64,000 bases of DNA from Clostridiales bacterium (GTDB lineage: Bacteria > Bacillota > Clostridia > Saccharofermentanales > Saccharofermentanaceae), in the NCBI GenBank assembly GCA_017513085.1, contig JAFWDK010000010.1:1-64000 (forward strand), in the 5' to 3' direction. Below are positions 26,182 to 35,161 of the stretch, one piece after another (the stretch's first letter is position 1; each line of letters starts with the position of its first letter). The notes under the pieces are model-generated. The model was not told where the DNA came from and searched no databases. It worked only from the letters and a program-made list of their open reading frames with translations. A program made the position numbers and the translations under genes.

Positions 26182-27636
26182 ATGGCGAACGTGACGTATT
26201 CCGGTGTCAGAGAAAGCAAGCCTGGACGTCTTAACGACTTGGGTTCGACCGGACAAGAGGTCAGTGAAAACTTTAAAAAGGGATGCCTGAAGAGAGCGGA
26301 CAGAAGTTTTGCACAAGGACTTCAGTGCCAGCAGATCAACAGCCTGGCGGCTCTGATGTCACTGGAAGATGCAGTCTTCATTTCCCATTCACCACAAGGC
26401 TGTGTGGGATGTGCGATCATGGCGATCGATATGTATCGTGTCGGTCAGATCCATCGAGGCATCCGTAACGTGAAGAATCCGCGTCTGATCGTGTCCAATA
26501 TCGATCAGAAAAGCGTAGTATTCGGAGGCGAGAAGAAACTTCGTGAAGCCGTGAAAAAAGCAGTCGAGAGATACTCTCCGAAACTGATTTTTGTCTTTGC
26601 CTCCTGCGCATCCGGTATTATCGGTGATGATATCGATGCGATCTGCTCGGATCTTCAGACAGAATACCCGGACCCATTGATCATTCCGATCCATTGCGAA
26701 GGATTTAAATCGAAGATCTGCGCATCCGGATTTGATGCGGCATTTATTTCGATCAACAAGTATATCCTGAAGCATAAGAAGATCGAGAAGGAAGCTGGAT
26801 TGATCAATCTTTTTGCACCGACAACAGTCAGCTATGCTGACCAGAAAGAGATGGAGAGAATGCTTCAGCTTCTCGGTGCCAAGGTAAACTATATCCCGTT
26901 TTACAGTTCTCTTGAAAAGATCAAGAGGATCCCTGCAGCAGAAGCTTCGACTTCGATATGCAAAGTATTCGCAGATGAGTTCATGAAGACTCTTTATGAA
27001 GATTACGATATTCCTTATTCACATACGGTCATGCCGATCGGTATCCGTAACACGGATAAGTGGTACAGAGGTATTGCTAAGGTCATTGGAAAAGAGAAGG
27101 AAGTGGAGGAGATCATCGCCAAAGAACATGAGAGGATCGAACCACTTGTTAAGAAGCTTCGTGACCGTCTTAACGGAAAGCGTGTATTCATCTGTGGCGG
27201 TACAGGACGTTCTTTTGCCGCAGCAGCCCTGATCGATGACTTCGGCATGAAACTTGTCGGACTGGAAACCCCTACTTACGATGACGATGCACAGGTCGAT
27301 ATCGAATATCTCAATGGGATCCATAAGGACTTCGTCGTGGATATTGCGAACATGCAACCGTTTGAACAAGTCAATCTGGTCAATAAACTGAAGCCGGATG
27401 CTTTCATCGGCGTACCGGAATGGGCGGCAAAGCTCGGTATACCTACGACACATGTTCTGGATGGTAAACGTCCTACCATGGGTTACGACGGTCTTTTGTT
27501 CCTGGGAAACAAGATTGCCGATCAGTTGGAGAACCCGGGATTTAATAAGAAACTGTCCGAGCACGTCAAACTTCCGTATAAGGAATCCTGGTATCAGGAA
27601 GATGCATTTAAGTATATTACGAAAGGAGAAAACTGA
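26182..27636 (+). CDS. nflD: Nitrogenase-like component 1 alpha subunit (NflD2)
   Basis: This second alpha subunit, 484 residues, has P-cluster-type cysteines C49, C74 (HSPQGC) and C142 (ASCASGIIGDD). Both NifD cofactor ligands have apparent equivalents: C260 in STSICKVF, ahead of LYEDYDIPY, matching Cys275, and H424 in PTTHVLDGKRPTMGYDG, matching His442 and the following GYDG. It is therefore the better candidate for the catalytic subunit. It shares the HCEGFKS motif and overall layout with NflD1 but is clearly diverged. It is followed immediately by nflK2, whose start is at 27638. Confidence 0.91.
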   Translation: MANVTYSGVRESKPGRLNDLGSTGQEVSENFKKGCLKRADRSFAQGLQCQQINSLAALMSLEDAVFISHSPQGCVGCAIMAIDMYRVGQIHRGIRNVKNPRLIVSNIDQKSVVFGGEKKLREAVKKAVERYSPKLIFVFASCASGIIGDDIDAICSDLQTEYPDPLIIPIHCEGFKSKICASGFDAAFISINKYILKHKKIEKEAGLINLFAPTTVSYADQKEMERMLQLLGAKVNYIPFYSSLEKIKRIPAAEASTSICKVFADEFMKTLYEDYDIPYSHTVMPIGIRNTDKWYRGIAKVIGKEKEVEEIIAKEHERIEPLVKKLRDRLNGKRVFICGGTGRSFAAAALIDDFGMKLVGLETPTYDDDAQVDIEYLNGIHKDFVVDIANMQPFEQVNLVNKLKPDAFIGVPEWAAKLGIPTTHVLDGKRPTMGYDGLLFLGNKIADQLENPGFNKKLSEHVKLPYKESWYQEDAFKYITKGEN

Positions 27637-27637
27637 C

Positions 27638-28927
27638 ATGTCTGAGATCATGGAAAATCCCAAGGGTGGATGTGTACTGGCCGGTATCAATTCGGTCCTT
27701 GGTGCCATTGAAAGAGTGTGCCCAATCTATCACAGCGGCCCCGGCTGCTGCATGCAGACATCTGCATCCGATCAAGGTCAGTCAGGACACAAATCATCCT
27801 GCTTTGTAAGCAGTGTGTCGATCCCTTCGAGTAATATGCTGGAGAAAGAAGTAGTCTTTGGAGGAACCAACAAGCTTCGTACGACGATCCAGGGTGCTAT
27901 CGATATTATCGATGCAGATGCATACTTTGTTCTGACAGGCTGTACGGCAGGTATTATCGGAGACGATATTGCCAGCATAACGAATGAATTTTCTGAAAAA
28001 GGTATCCCGGTCTATCCGATCGAAACACCTGGTTTTACCGGTGACAGCAATCTCGGATATGAGACGGTCTGGAATACATTCCTGGATAAGGTCATCGACA
28101 AAAATGTGCCGAAGGATGATAAACTCGTCAATATTTTCGGTATCATTCCGTATCATGACCCGTTCTGGAGCGGCACACTGGAAGAGATCGATCGTATCCT
28201 TTCCCGTCTGGGTCTTCGCGTCAATACGTTCTTTACTAAAGGACAGGGTATTGAAGATGTGAAGAAGAGTTCCGCTGCAGCGCTGAACATTATTGTTAAT
28301 CCGTGGCTTTTCAAAGGGCCTGCCGCAAAATACGAAAGCAAGTTCGGTGTACCGAGTCTTCGGATCCCAGGTTTGTTTGTCGGTGCGACAGATACGACCA
28401 GATTCGTCAGAAAGGTCGCAGAAACGCTGAATCTGGATAAAGATCTGGTGGAGTCGGTAATTGCTTCTGAAGAAAAATATGTATATCACTACCTTGAACA
28501 GTCTATTGGCGTATTGAGCTGGAAGCGCTTCGCTGTGGTGGCGGATGCGAATAATGCTATCGGATTTACCCGGTATCTTGCCAATGACTATAGTTTTACA
28601 CCGGTGCTGGTCATTGTGTCTGAACCGATCTTCCGTCCGGAAGATAAGGAGAGGATCATCAAGGAGATCACTGACCTTGAATATGCCCGCCCGCCGAAAG
28701 TTCTTTTCCTTACGGACCAGTATGAGATCAATAAAGCGATCCGTGAAGAAGAACAGGAGATCACGCTTCTTGTTGGTTCAAGTAACGACAGGGAGATCGC
28801 TCTGGAAAAAGATATCCAGTTCATCCTGGGAAGTTTCCCGATGAGCGAGCGTTTGATCTTCAACCGAACATATGCAGGTTATCGTGGCAGTCTGACGTTT
28901 ACGGAAGACATCTACGACAACAACTGA
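27638..28927 (+). CDS. nflK: Nitrogenase-like component 1 beta subunit (NflK2)
   Basis: This 429-residue partner of NflD2 has P-cluster-type cysteines C12, C37 (HSGPGC) and C102 (TGCTAGIIGDD). The start at 27638 is one nt after the nflD2 stop codon and has AAAGGAG 10 nt upstream. A longer in-frame extension runs back into nflD2 and is not used. Like NflK1 it lacks the NifK N-terminal extension. It closes the nitrogenase-like operon and is followed by a strong terminator at 28965. Confidence 0.91.
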   Translation: MSEIMENPKGGCVLAGINSVLGAIERVCPIYHSGPGCCMQTSASDQGQSGHKSSCFVSSVSIPSSNMLEKEVVFGGTNKLRTTIQGAIDIIDADAYFVLTGCTAGIIGDDIASITNEFSEKGIPVYPIETPGFTGDSNLGYETVWNTFLDKVIDKNVPKDDKLVNIFGIIPYHDPFWSGTLEEIDRILSRLGLRVNTFFTKGQGIEDVKKSSAAALNIIVNPWLFKGPAAKYESKFGVPSLRIPGLFVGATDTTRFVRKVAETLNLDKDLVESVIASEEKYVYHYLEQSIGVLSWKRFAVVADANNAIGFTRYLANDYSFTPVLVIVSEPIFRPEDKERIIKEITDLEYARPPKVLFLTDQYEINKAIREEEQEITLLVGSSNDREIALEKDIQFILGSFPMSERLIFNRTYAGYRGSLTFTEDIYDNN

Positions 28928-28964
28928 CGGAACGATCCATCCGTCGTTTAATCTCACTTTGGGG

Positions 28965-28996
28965 AAAGAGACTGCTGTTCTGCAGTCTCTTTCTCT
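28965..28996 (+). terminator. Intrinsic terminator of the cysK/nitrogenase-like operon
   Basis: A perfect 11-bp stem, AAAGAGACTGC (28965-28975) with GCAGTCTCTTT (28982-28992), encloses a TGTTCT loop and is followed by CTCT. It lies 38 nt after the nflK2 stop codon. Confidence 0.75.
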
Positions 28997-29019
28997 ATGA
29001 TGTCTTTCGAGGTGAAATT

Positions 29020-29454
29020 ATGAGTGAATGTGAATATGAGATCATCGATTCGTGCGAAAACATCGATTTTGCAGAAGTCAGTGAACTGTTGAAGTTCTAT
29101 GGTCTTAGTGACCTGGACGGCGACACGCAGAAACGCGTCTTTCAGAACAGCTATGTGACGATTTTTGTGAAGAAAGAGAACGAACTGATCGGCGTGGGAA
29201 GGGCCATTTCAGACGGCATTACCCAAGGCGCGATCTATAACATTGCAGTGAAGGACGAATACAGGGGAAGAGGACTTGGAAAACGTATAGTAGATGAGAT
29301 CCTAACCAGGCTTGCCGGCTGCAACGTGGTCTTGTACACACATCCTAAACATATCGGACTATACGAACACTGGGGCTTCCGGAGAATGCGCACTTCGTAT
29401 GCCAAATTCGAAAGAGAAGAATACTTCGAACAGGAAGGCTTTTTCGTAGAGTAA
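29020..29454 (+). CDS. GNAT family N-acetyltransferase
   Basis: This 144-residue protein has the GNAT core: a YNIAVKDEYRGRGLGK acetyl-CoA binding loop near residue 75 and a terminal YEHWGFRRM strand. GAGGTGAAATT precedes the ATG. It lies between the nitrogenase-like operon terminator and the next sulfur-regulon promoter, so it may be expressed by read-through. The substrate is unknown. Confidence 0.85.
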   Translation: MSECEYEIIDSCENIDFAEVSELLKFYGLSDLDGDTQKRVFQNSYVTIFVKKENELIGVGRAISDGITQGAIYNIAVKDEYRGRGLGKRIVDEILTRLAGCNVVLYTHPKHIGLYEHWGFRRMRTSYAKFEREEYFEQEGFFVE

Positions 29455-29459
29455 ATATG

Positions 29460-29528
29460 TTATAAGTTATGCTTATAGCTAACCATATAATCAAACGATT
29501 ATTCAAGAACGCTTTCCTCTGTTATCAT
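29460..29528 (+). promoter_or_regulatory. Sulfur-regulon LysR operator and promoter of the LanC-like operon
   Basis: The best-preserved copy of the repeat, TTATAAG-N5-CTTATAG (29460-29478), lies 63 nt upstream of TATCAT (29523-29528). ATTATTCAA occurs at the same offset as in the cysK copy. The predicted start near 29535 excludes the in-frame ATG at 29527 and supports translation from 29563. Confidence 0.75.
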
Positions 29529-29562
29529 GTGCGTAATAAGTGAGAAGAAAGAGGATACGACT

Positions 29563-30954
29563 ATGAGCAAGCTAGGATTTATAAGAAGATTTGAACCCCT
29601 CACACCTTCCCGGCTGATCGAGAAAGCAGTCGAGACCGCGGAGTGGATCGAACAATATGCACATGAAGAGGGCGATGCAAAATACTGGGACGTGCTTCCC
29701 GGAGGGGAACAGGAAGGATCATTCCTTCTGAGAGAAACGGGTATCTACGGTGGCGCCCCGGGACTCGCACTTTTCTATCTCCGTCTATATCAGGTGACCA
29801 ATGAAGAAAAGTATCTTCAGAATGCCAAGGCCGGAGTGAATTATGCGATCTCAAAATACAAAGGAAAGGAAGACTACGTTGCGCATACGGATTTCCTTCC
29901 GGGCGCATCCATCGGTTTCCTGAACGGTCCGGCAGGTGGTGCCTACGTGGCAAGCCGCCTCTATGAGATCACGGAAGAAGAAAAGTACAAGGAGTACGCT
30001 CTTCGTGTTACGGACGATCTCATCGCGAGCGCCAAAGAAGAGGACGGGAAAATCTTCTGGTACGGAGATTACGGCATTATCGGAGAGGGCAGCCTGATCT
30101 TGTATCTGGTGGATGCCTACGAGACGTATGGGGAACAGCGGTTCATCGAGGCCGCGAATAAGGGCGCCAAGTATATCGTCAGCAAGAGAGAAGAAGCACC
30201 GGTCGGCGGATACCGCTGGTATGCGATGGACACAGAGAAGTTTCCGACCATCGGAAAAGCCGGCGGATATTTCCCGGGCTTCGAATATGGTGCGGCCGGA
30301 TCCGGATATATCCTTGCCACAGTATATGTGCATACCAAGGATGAAGAATTGCTGGAGACCGCAAAAGGTGCCGCCACATATATCCAGAACGTTGCCGTGT
30401 ATTCGGAGGATCACGAAGCCGCGCTGGTGCCGTATAACGACACATATCTGCAAGGACTGTATTATCTAGGTGTATGCCAGGGACCGGTCGGTACTTCGCG
30501 TCTGTTCTATAAGCTTTACGATATCACGGTGGATGAGACTTATAAGAAATTCATCCTTGCGCTCACAAACGGAATCCTTGCGACCGGCGCACCGGCAAAA
30601 CATTCGGAAGGTTATTGGAGGACGAACTGCTATTGCTGCGGTGCGGCAGGAATGTTGGAGCACTTTATCAATATCCATAAGCTTACCGGAAACGGTGACT
30701 ATCTGAAAGCGGCAAAAGATGCAGCCGAGACTTTGATCGGTGAGTCGACACATGATTTCATCAAGAACCATACCAACTGGTACACGCAGTGGAACCGTCA
30801 TGAACCATGGAAGTCGGAAGCGTATACCGGCCTGTATCACGGAAGTGCAGGTTGTGCGTCCTCGCTCATTGCGCTGGCCCAATATCTTCTCGGTGGAACA
30901 TATGGACCATCGTATCTGGAAGATCCATACCGGAATCTATACGCAAGGATCTGA
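29563..30954 (+). CDS. LanC-like zinc protein (lanthionine synthetase C family)
   Basis: This 463-residue protein is an alpha/alpha toroid with repeated Gly-rich turns (GIYGGAPGLALF, GFLNGPAGGAYV, FEYGAAGSGYIL, YHGSAGCASSL). The LanC zinc ligands Cys, Cys and His have likely counterparts at C305 (VCQGPVG), C358/C359 (CYCCGAAG) and H426 (LYHGSAG). LanC enzymes add thiols to dehydroamino acids; the eukaryotic relatives join glutathione to dehydroalanine. No LanB dehydratase or lanthipeptide precursor is near. Its control by the sulfur operator suggests a small-molecule or protein thiol reaction in sulfur metabolism. Assignment to the superfamily is good; the reaction is unknown. Confidence 0.78.
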   Translation: MSKLGFIRRFEPLTPSRLIEKAVETAEWIEQYAHEEGDAKYWDVLPGGEQEGSFLLRETGIYGGAPGLALFYLRLYQVTNEEKYLQNAKAGVNYAISKYKGKEDYVAHTDFLPGASIGFLNGPAGGAYVASRLYEITEEEKYKEYALRVTDDLIASAKEEDGKIFWYGDYGIIGEGSLILYLVDAYETYGEQRFIEAANKGAKYIVSKREEAPVGGYRWYAMDTEKFPTIGKAGGYFPGFEYGAAGSGYILATVYVHTKDEELLETAKGAATYIQNVAVYSEDHEAALVPYNDTYLQGLYYLGVCQGPVGTSRLFYKLYDITVDETYKKFILALTNGILATGAPAKHSEGYWRTNCYCCGAAGMLEHFINIHKLTGNGDYLKAAKDAAETLIGESTHDFIKNHTNWYTQWNRHEPWKSEAYTGLYHGSAGCASSLIALAQYLLGGTYGPSYLEDPYRNLYARI

Positions 30955-30997
30955 GAGGCGTAGGATTGAAAACAAAAGGTAACAGGAGGAAAAGATT

Positions 30998-31225
30998 ATG
31001 CCACATGTAGAAATCAAGTGTTATCCAGGACGTAGTGAAGAAGTGAAGAAGAAATGCGCCGAGAAAGTCGCAGCAGAAGTTGCAGAGCTTCTCGGATGCA
31101 ATATCTCATCAGTATCGGTAGCTATCAAGGAAGTTGAAAAGGAAAACTGGAAGGAACAGGTATACGACGGACAGATCTTTGCTGATGAAAAAGCTCTGTA
31201 TGTTAAACCGGGATATACCTGCTGA
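30998..31225 (+). CDS. Tautomerase family protein (4-oxalocrotonate tautomerase-like)
   Basis: This 75-residue protein starts MPHVEIKCYPGRS. Removal of Met would expose the catalytic Pro1 typical of the 4-oxalocrotonate tautomerase family, and the length and VSVAIKEVEKENW segment fit. The ribosome binding site ACAGGAGG is strong. It lies 43 nt after the LanC-like gene, in the same predicted operon. Tautomerases act on alpha-keto or dienol acids; the substrate here is unknown. Confidence 0.85.
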   Translation: MPHVEIKCYPGRSEEVKKKCAEKVAAEVAELLGCNISSVSVAIKEVEKENWKEQVYDGQIFADEKALYVKPGYTC

Positions 31226-31232
31226 GGGATGT

Positions 31233-31718
31233 ATGCTGATACGAAGCGCAAGACCGGAAGATCTGGAGGCAGTTTCTGCTTTGGAGGCTGAGTGTTTTCC
31301 AGCGCAGGAGGCGGCGACAAAAGAAAGTTTTGAAGAAAGGATCCGTTATTACGGTGATTGCTTTCTGCTTCTTTTTATCGACGGGCAGCTGATCTCGTTT
31401 GTGGATGGCATGGTGACTAAACATAGGGACCTTGAAGATGAGATGTATGACCATGCGGATATGCACGATCCGCATGGAGACTGGCAGATGATCTTCGGCG
31501 TGAACACAAAGCCGGAATTTCAGAAGAAAGGCTATGCTGCGATCCTGATCCGAAAGATGATCGAAAAGGCGAGAGAAGAAGGAAGAAAAGGTTTAGTCCT
31601 GACCTGTAAAGATGCACTTGTGCATTACTATGCAAAGTTCGGTTTTCAAAGCGAGGGCAGAAGCGAAAAGTCTTCCCATGGCGGTGTGGAGTGGAATCAG
31701 ATGCGCCTTTCTTTCTGA
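31233..31718 (+). CDS. GNAT family N-acetyltransferase
   Basis: This 161-residue GNAT has an acetyl-CoA loop at VNTKPEFQKKGYAAILI (about residues 90-107) and a terminal HYYAKFGFQSEG strand, resembling arylalkylamine-type acetyltransferases. It begins 7 nt after the tautomerase stop codon, with GAGGG at short spacing; a longer frame back to 31134 overlaps the tautomerase and is not favoured. It ends the operon, converging on the LysR gene at 31755. Many cysteine-conjugate detoxification steps use such acetyltransferases, but that link is speculative. Confidence 0.8.
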   Translation: MLIRSARPEDLEAVSALEAECFPAQEAATKESFEERIRYYGDCFLLLFIDGQLISFVDGMVTKHRDLEDEMYDHADMHDPHGDWQMIFGVNTKPEFQKKGYAAILIRKMIEKAREEGRKGLVLTCKDALVHYYAKFGFQSEGRSEKSSHGGVEWNQMRLSF

Positions 31719-31754
31719 TGCTTTTCAAGAAAAGGTGTCATGGAGAATAGGACC

Positions 31755-32672
31755 TCACTTGGATTGCTTTACCGGATGACAGATCCTCTTGAGCGCGAGT
31801 ATGTACTCTTCCGTTAATGTGGAAGGGTGGATCTGAGTGGGCAGAATATAGCCGATCTGCATGTAGTCTTCGACTTTTAATGGTTTAGCGATGATGTTCG
31901 GACCATTAAGTTCTTCGCTGATGACACCGCTACAGATCGTATATCCATTCAGACCGATAAGCAGATTAAAGAGCGTGGCACGGTCGCGGACGATCAGTTC
32001 TTTGTCACAGTCAACGGTGCTCAGGATCTCTTCGGAAAAGTAAAAAGAGTTATGGCTTCCCTGTTCGTAGGACAGGCGAGGGTAGGGCTTGAGATCGGCT
32101 AGACTCAGGCTCTTCTTTTTTGCAAGCGGGGAACCTTTGCCGATAAAAACATGTGGTTTCGCCGTGAATAAAGGTTCAAAGATAAGGTTGTTATCTCGAA
32201 GAGTCTTGCGGATGATCGTCTCATTAAACTCATTCAAATAAAGGATACCGATCTCGCTTCGAAGACGGGCAACATCTTCGATAATGTCATATGTCTCGGT
32301 TTCGCGCATATGGAATTCGTATTTTTCTCCACCATACTTTTTCAGTAATTCTACAAATGCTTCCACGACAAAAGAGTAGTGCTGGGAAGATACACAGAAT
32401 CGGACTTTTCCTTGCGTTTTTCCTGTATAGCGCTCGTTAAAAAGATCGGCCTGGTCGAGGATCTGCCGGGCATAACCCAGGAATTCCTCTCCCTCTTTGG
32501 TGACCTCGATACCTTTGTTGCTTCGGGAAAAGATGGTGATCGAGTATTCTTTTTCCAATTCCAGGATAGCGGAAGTAAGGCTCGGTTGAGCGATGAAGAG
32601 TCGCTTGGCGGCTTCGGTCATATTTCCTGTATCGGCTACGGTCACGGCGTAGCGGAGCTGTTTGAGTGTCAT
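31755..32672 (-). CDS. LysR family transcriptional regulator divergent from metE (paralogue 3)
   Basis: This 305-residue LysR protein has an N-terminal helix-turn-helix beginning MTLKQLRYAV and an effector domain with the same signatures as the LysR proteins at 5240 and 12122. The start at 32672 is supported by AGGAG 10 nt upstream; a longer frame to 32702 lacks one. It is divergently transcribed from metE. The inverted repeat at 32731 lies between them and overlaps its own upstream promoter region, the classical layout for an autoregulated activator of the neighbouring gene. Confidence 0.88.
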   Translation of the reverse strand: MTLKQLRYAVTVADTGNMTEAAKRLFIAQPSLTSAILELEKEYSITIFSRSNKGIEVTKEGEEFLGYARQILDQADLFNERYTGKTQGKVRFCVSSQHYSFVVEAFVELLKKYGGEKYEFHMRETETYDIIEDVARLRSEIGILYLNEFNETIIRKTLRDNNLIFEPLFTAKPHVFIGKGSPLAKKKSLSLADLKPYPRLSYEQGSHNSFYFSEEILSTVDCDKELIVRDRATLFNLLIGLNGYTICSGVISEELNGPNIIAKPLKVEDYMQIGYILPTQIHPSTLTEEYILALKRICHPVKQSK

Positions 32673-32730
32673 AACGTTATAATTTCTCCTTATTACGTGC
32701 AATAGGCGGCACCTATAATTATATCATTGG

Positions 32731-32799
32731 TTATAGAAAAAATCTATGGTAAAGACACTAAAAGATGTATTTTACCTATCACATACGTAGGTCTATACT
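32731..32799 (+). promoter_or_regulatory. LysR operator and promoter of metE
   Basis: The repeat TTATAGA-N5-TCTATGG (32731-32749) lies 63 nt upstream of TATACT (32794-32799). The half-sites differ slightly from the other four copies (TTATAG/CTATGG). Facing the other way, TATAAT on the minus strand (complement of ATTATA, 32719-32724) could be the -10 of the lysR gene, so the repeat would sit in the upstream part of that promoter. Transcription of metE would start near 32806, leaving a 27-nt leader that is too short for a riboswitch. Confidence 0.7.
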
Positions 32800-32832
32800 T
32801 CGCTTAACAACAACGAAAGCGAGAGGAAAAAT

Positions 32833-35088
32833 ATGAAAACGTCAGTTATTGGTTTTTCGAGAATCGGAAGAAATAGAGAATTAAAGTTTGCATCTGAAAA
32901 GTTCTTTAAAGGTGAGATCCAGGAGACAGAACTTCAGGATGTGGCCCGTGAGATCCGTGAGTTAAATCTGACTACCCAGAAGCACGCAGGCATTGACCTG
33001 ATCGCAAGTAACGATTTTTCTTTTTACGATAATGTTTTGGATACAGCATTTCTTTTCAATATTATCCCGCAAAGATACAAAGATCTGGGCCTTTCGGAAC
33101 TCCAGACGTATTTTGCCGCCGCACGCGGTTACCAGGGCGAAAAGGGTAATGTAAAAGCACTGGCCATGAAGAAGTGGTTTAACACAAATTATCACTATAT
33201 CGTTCCGGAGTTTGAAGATGATACCAAGATTCAGCTTGTCGGAAACAAGCCGGTTGACGAATATGTTGAAGCACGTAATCTGGGTGTAGAAACAAAAGTG
33301 CAGATCGTAGGTCCTTTTACTTTCCTGAAGCTTACCAAGTTTGTGGGAAACAAGAAAGCAGAGGATATCGCGGAAACTCTGACGGCAGAGTATGGAGCAC
33401 TTTTTTCTAAACTCTCTTCGGCCGGCGCCTCGTGGATCCAGATCGATGAACCGTACCTTGTACGCGATCTGGATGAGCAGGACAAAGTGCTTTTCAAGAA
33501 GATCTACGGGCAGCTTCTTTCCGACAAGAAGGGACTTAAGGTTTTGCTTCAGACGTATTTCGGTGATGTGCGCGATGTTTATGAGGAGATCACTTCTTTG
33601 GATGTGGATGCCATCGGACTTGATTTTCTCGAGGGTATCAAGACATTGTCTCTTCTGAAGGAGAAGGGTTTCCCGAAGGAAAAGATCCTTGTGGCAGGTG
33701 TCGTGAACGGAAAGAATATCTGGAAGAACAGCTACGAGAAAACAAACGGGATCTTGAACGAGATCAAGACTTCGGTTAATGAGGACAACCTTTATATCGG
33801 AACTTCCTGCTCACTTTTGCATGTTCCGTATACTCTCGAAAGTGAGACAAAACTTCCGGCGGAGTACAAGAAACACTTTGCTTTTGCGGAAGAAAAACTG
33901 GTTGAACTTCATGAACTTTCCGGCCTCTCAAAGGAAACTCTTGCAGCAAATCAGGCACTCTTTGAAACGCGCGTGGATAGTGTGGATGAAGATGTGCGCC
34001 AGAGAGTCGCGGCTATAAAGGAATCTGATTACACAAGACTTCCGGTATTCGAAGAGAGAGAAGCGATTCAGAAAAAAGCACTGGGGCTTCCGATTTTCCC
34101 GACAACGACGATCGGTTCTTTTCCGCAGACCGCGGATGTCCGTAAAAACAGAAGTGATTTCAGAAAAGGTGAGATCAGTAAGACAGAGTATGTGGAGTTT
34201 AACCGAAAGAAGATCGAAGAGTGCATCCGTCTTCAGGAAGAACTCGGATTGGACGTTCTTGTTCATGGCGAATTTGAAAGAAACGACATGGTCGAGTATT
34301 TCGGCGAACATCTGTCCGGCTATGTATTTACCGAAAAAGCGTGGGTGCTTTCCTATGGAACCAGATGCGTGAAGCCGCCGATCATCTGGGGCGATGTTTC
34401 CAGAAAAGAGTCTATCACGGTCGAATGGTCACGATTTGCCAAGAGCTGCACAGATAAGCCGGTTAAGGGCATGCTGACCGGTCCGGTGACGATCCTGAAC
34501 TGGTCCTTCCCGAGAGAAGATATTACGATCAAGGAGAGTGTGCTGCAAATTGCATTGGCCATCCGGGATGAGGTTCTGGATCTGGAGGCGAATGGTATCA
34601 ACATCATCCAGATCGATGAGGCTGCGCTTCGTGAGAAACTTCCGCTTCGTAAATCGGACTGGTACAGTGAATACCTTGATTTTGCCATTCCTGCATTCCG
34701 GCTTGTGCATAGCGGCGTGAAAGCGGAAACCCAGATCCACACGCATATGTGCTATAGCGAATTTACGGATATTATTCCGGCAATCGATTCTATGGATGCT
34801 GACGTGATCACTTTCGAAGCTTCCCGTTCCGATCTGCAGATCCTCGATGCACTGAAAGAGAATCACTTTAAGACAGAAGTCGGACCTGGCGTATACGATA
34901 TTCACAGCCCGCGTGTTCCGTCAGTAGAAGAACTGGTCGGTCAGCTTACCAAGATCCGTGAAAAGACTGAGGACAGCAAACTGTGGGTCAACCCGGACTG
35001 CGGTCTCAAGACACGTGGAGAAGAAGAAACGGTGAAGAGCCTTAGAAATCTTGTGGAAGCAGCTAAGATCATCAGAGAAAAAGCATAA
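32833..35088 (+). CDS. metE: Cobalamin-independent methionine synthase
   Basis: This 751-residue protein matches full-length MetE, with two (beta/alpha)8 barrels. The zinc ligands of the C-terminal barrel are visible in HTHMCYSEF (His and Cys, about residue 635) and PDCGLKTR (Cys near 720). The linker motif [15 protein letters not shown] lies near residue 420. It transfers methyl from 5-methyltetrahydrofolate-polyglutamate to homocysteine. GAGAGGAAAAAT precedes the ATG. It begins a two-gene operon with metF and uses the homocysteine produced by the cystathionine enzymes at 8760-11112. Confidence 0.97.
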   Translation: MKTSVIGFSRIGRNRELKFASEKFFKGEIQETELQDVAREIRELNLTTQKHAGIDLIASNDFSFYDNVLDTAFLFNIIPQRYKDLGLSELQTYFAAARGYQGEKGNVKALAMKKWFNTNYHYIVPEFEDDTKIQLVGNKPVDEYVEARNLGVETKVQIVGPFTFLKLTKFVGNKKAEDIAETLTAEYGALFSKLSSAGASWIQIDEPYLVRDLDEQDKVLFKKIYGQLLSDKKGLKVLLQTYFGDVRDVYEEITSLDVDAIGLDFLEGIKTLSLLKEKGFPKEKILVAGVVNGKNIWKNSYEKTNGILNEIKTSVNEDNLYIGTSCSLLHVPYTLESETKLPAEYKKHFAFAEEKLVELHELSGLSKETLAANQALFETRVDSVDEDVRQRVAAIKESDYTRLPVFEEREAIQKKALGLPIFPTTTIGSFPQTADVRKNRSDFRKGEISKTEYVEFNRKKIEECIRLQEELGLDVLVHGEFERNDMVEYFGEHLSGYVFTEKAWVLSYGTRCVKPPIIWGDVSRKESITVEWSRFAKSCTDKPVKGMLTGPVTILNWSFPREDITIKESVLQIALAIRDEVLDLEANGINIIQIDEAALREKLPLRKSDWYSEYLDFAIPAFRLVHSGVKAETQIHTHMCYSEFTDIIPAIDSMDADVITFEASRSDLQILDALKENHFKTEVGPGVYDIHSPRVPSVEELVGQLTKIREKTEDSKLWVNPDCGLKTRGEEETVKSLRNLVEAAKIIREKA

Positions 35089-35100
35089 GAATCGGAAGAG

Positions 35101-35140
35101 CACGGTTGGGGATGGTCAAGTGATCGACCATTCCACCGTG
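35101..35140 (+). promoter_or_regulatory. Hairpin between metE and metF
   Basis: Positions 35101-35117 pair with 35126-35140 in a 15-bp stem with a 2-nt bulge and one G-U pair, around an 8-nt loop. Only TTT follows, so it is at most a weak terminator. It lies 12 nt after the metE stop codon and could lower metF expression or protect the metE message. Confidence 0.5.
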
Positions 35141-35161
35141 TTTGGATCGGAGTGAGAAAAA

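Noticed and set aside
29527..29562. Longer N-terminus for the LanC-like protein starting at 29527
   Set aside because: That ATG overlaps the -10 box of the promoter (29523-29528), so it would not be on the transcript; the start at 29563 has its own ribosome binding site.
35089..35161. Rho-independent terminator between metE and metF
   Set aside because: The stem is strong but only three T follow it and metF has no separate promoter, so I call it a regulatory or stabilising hairpin.
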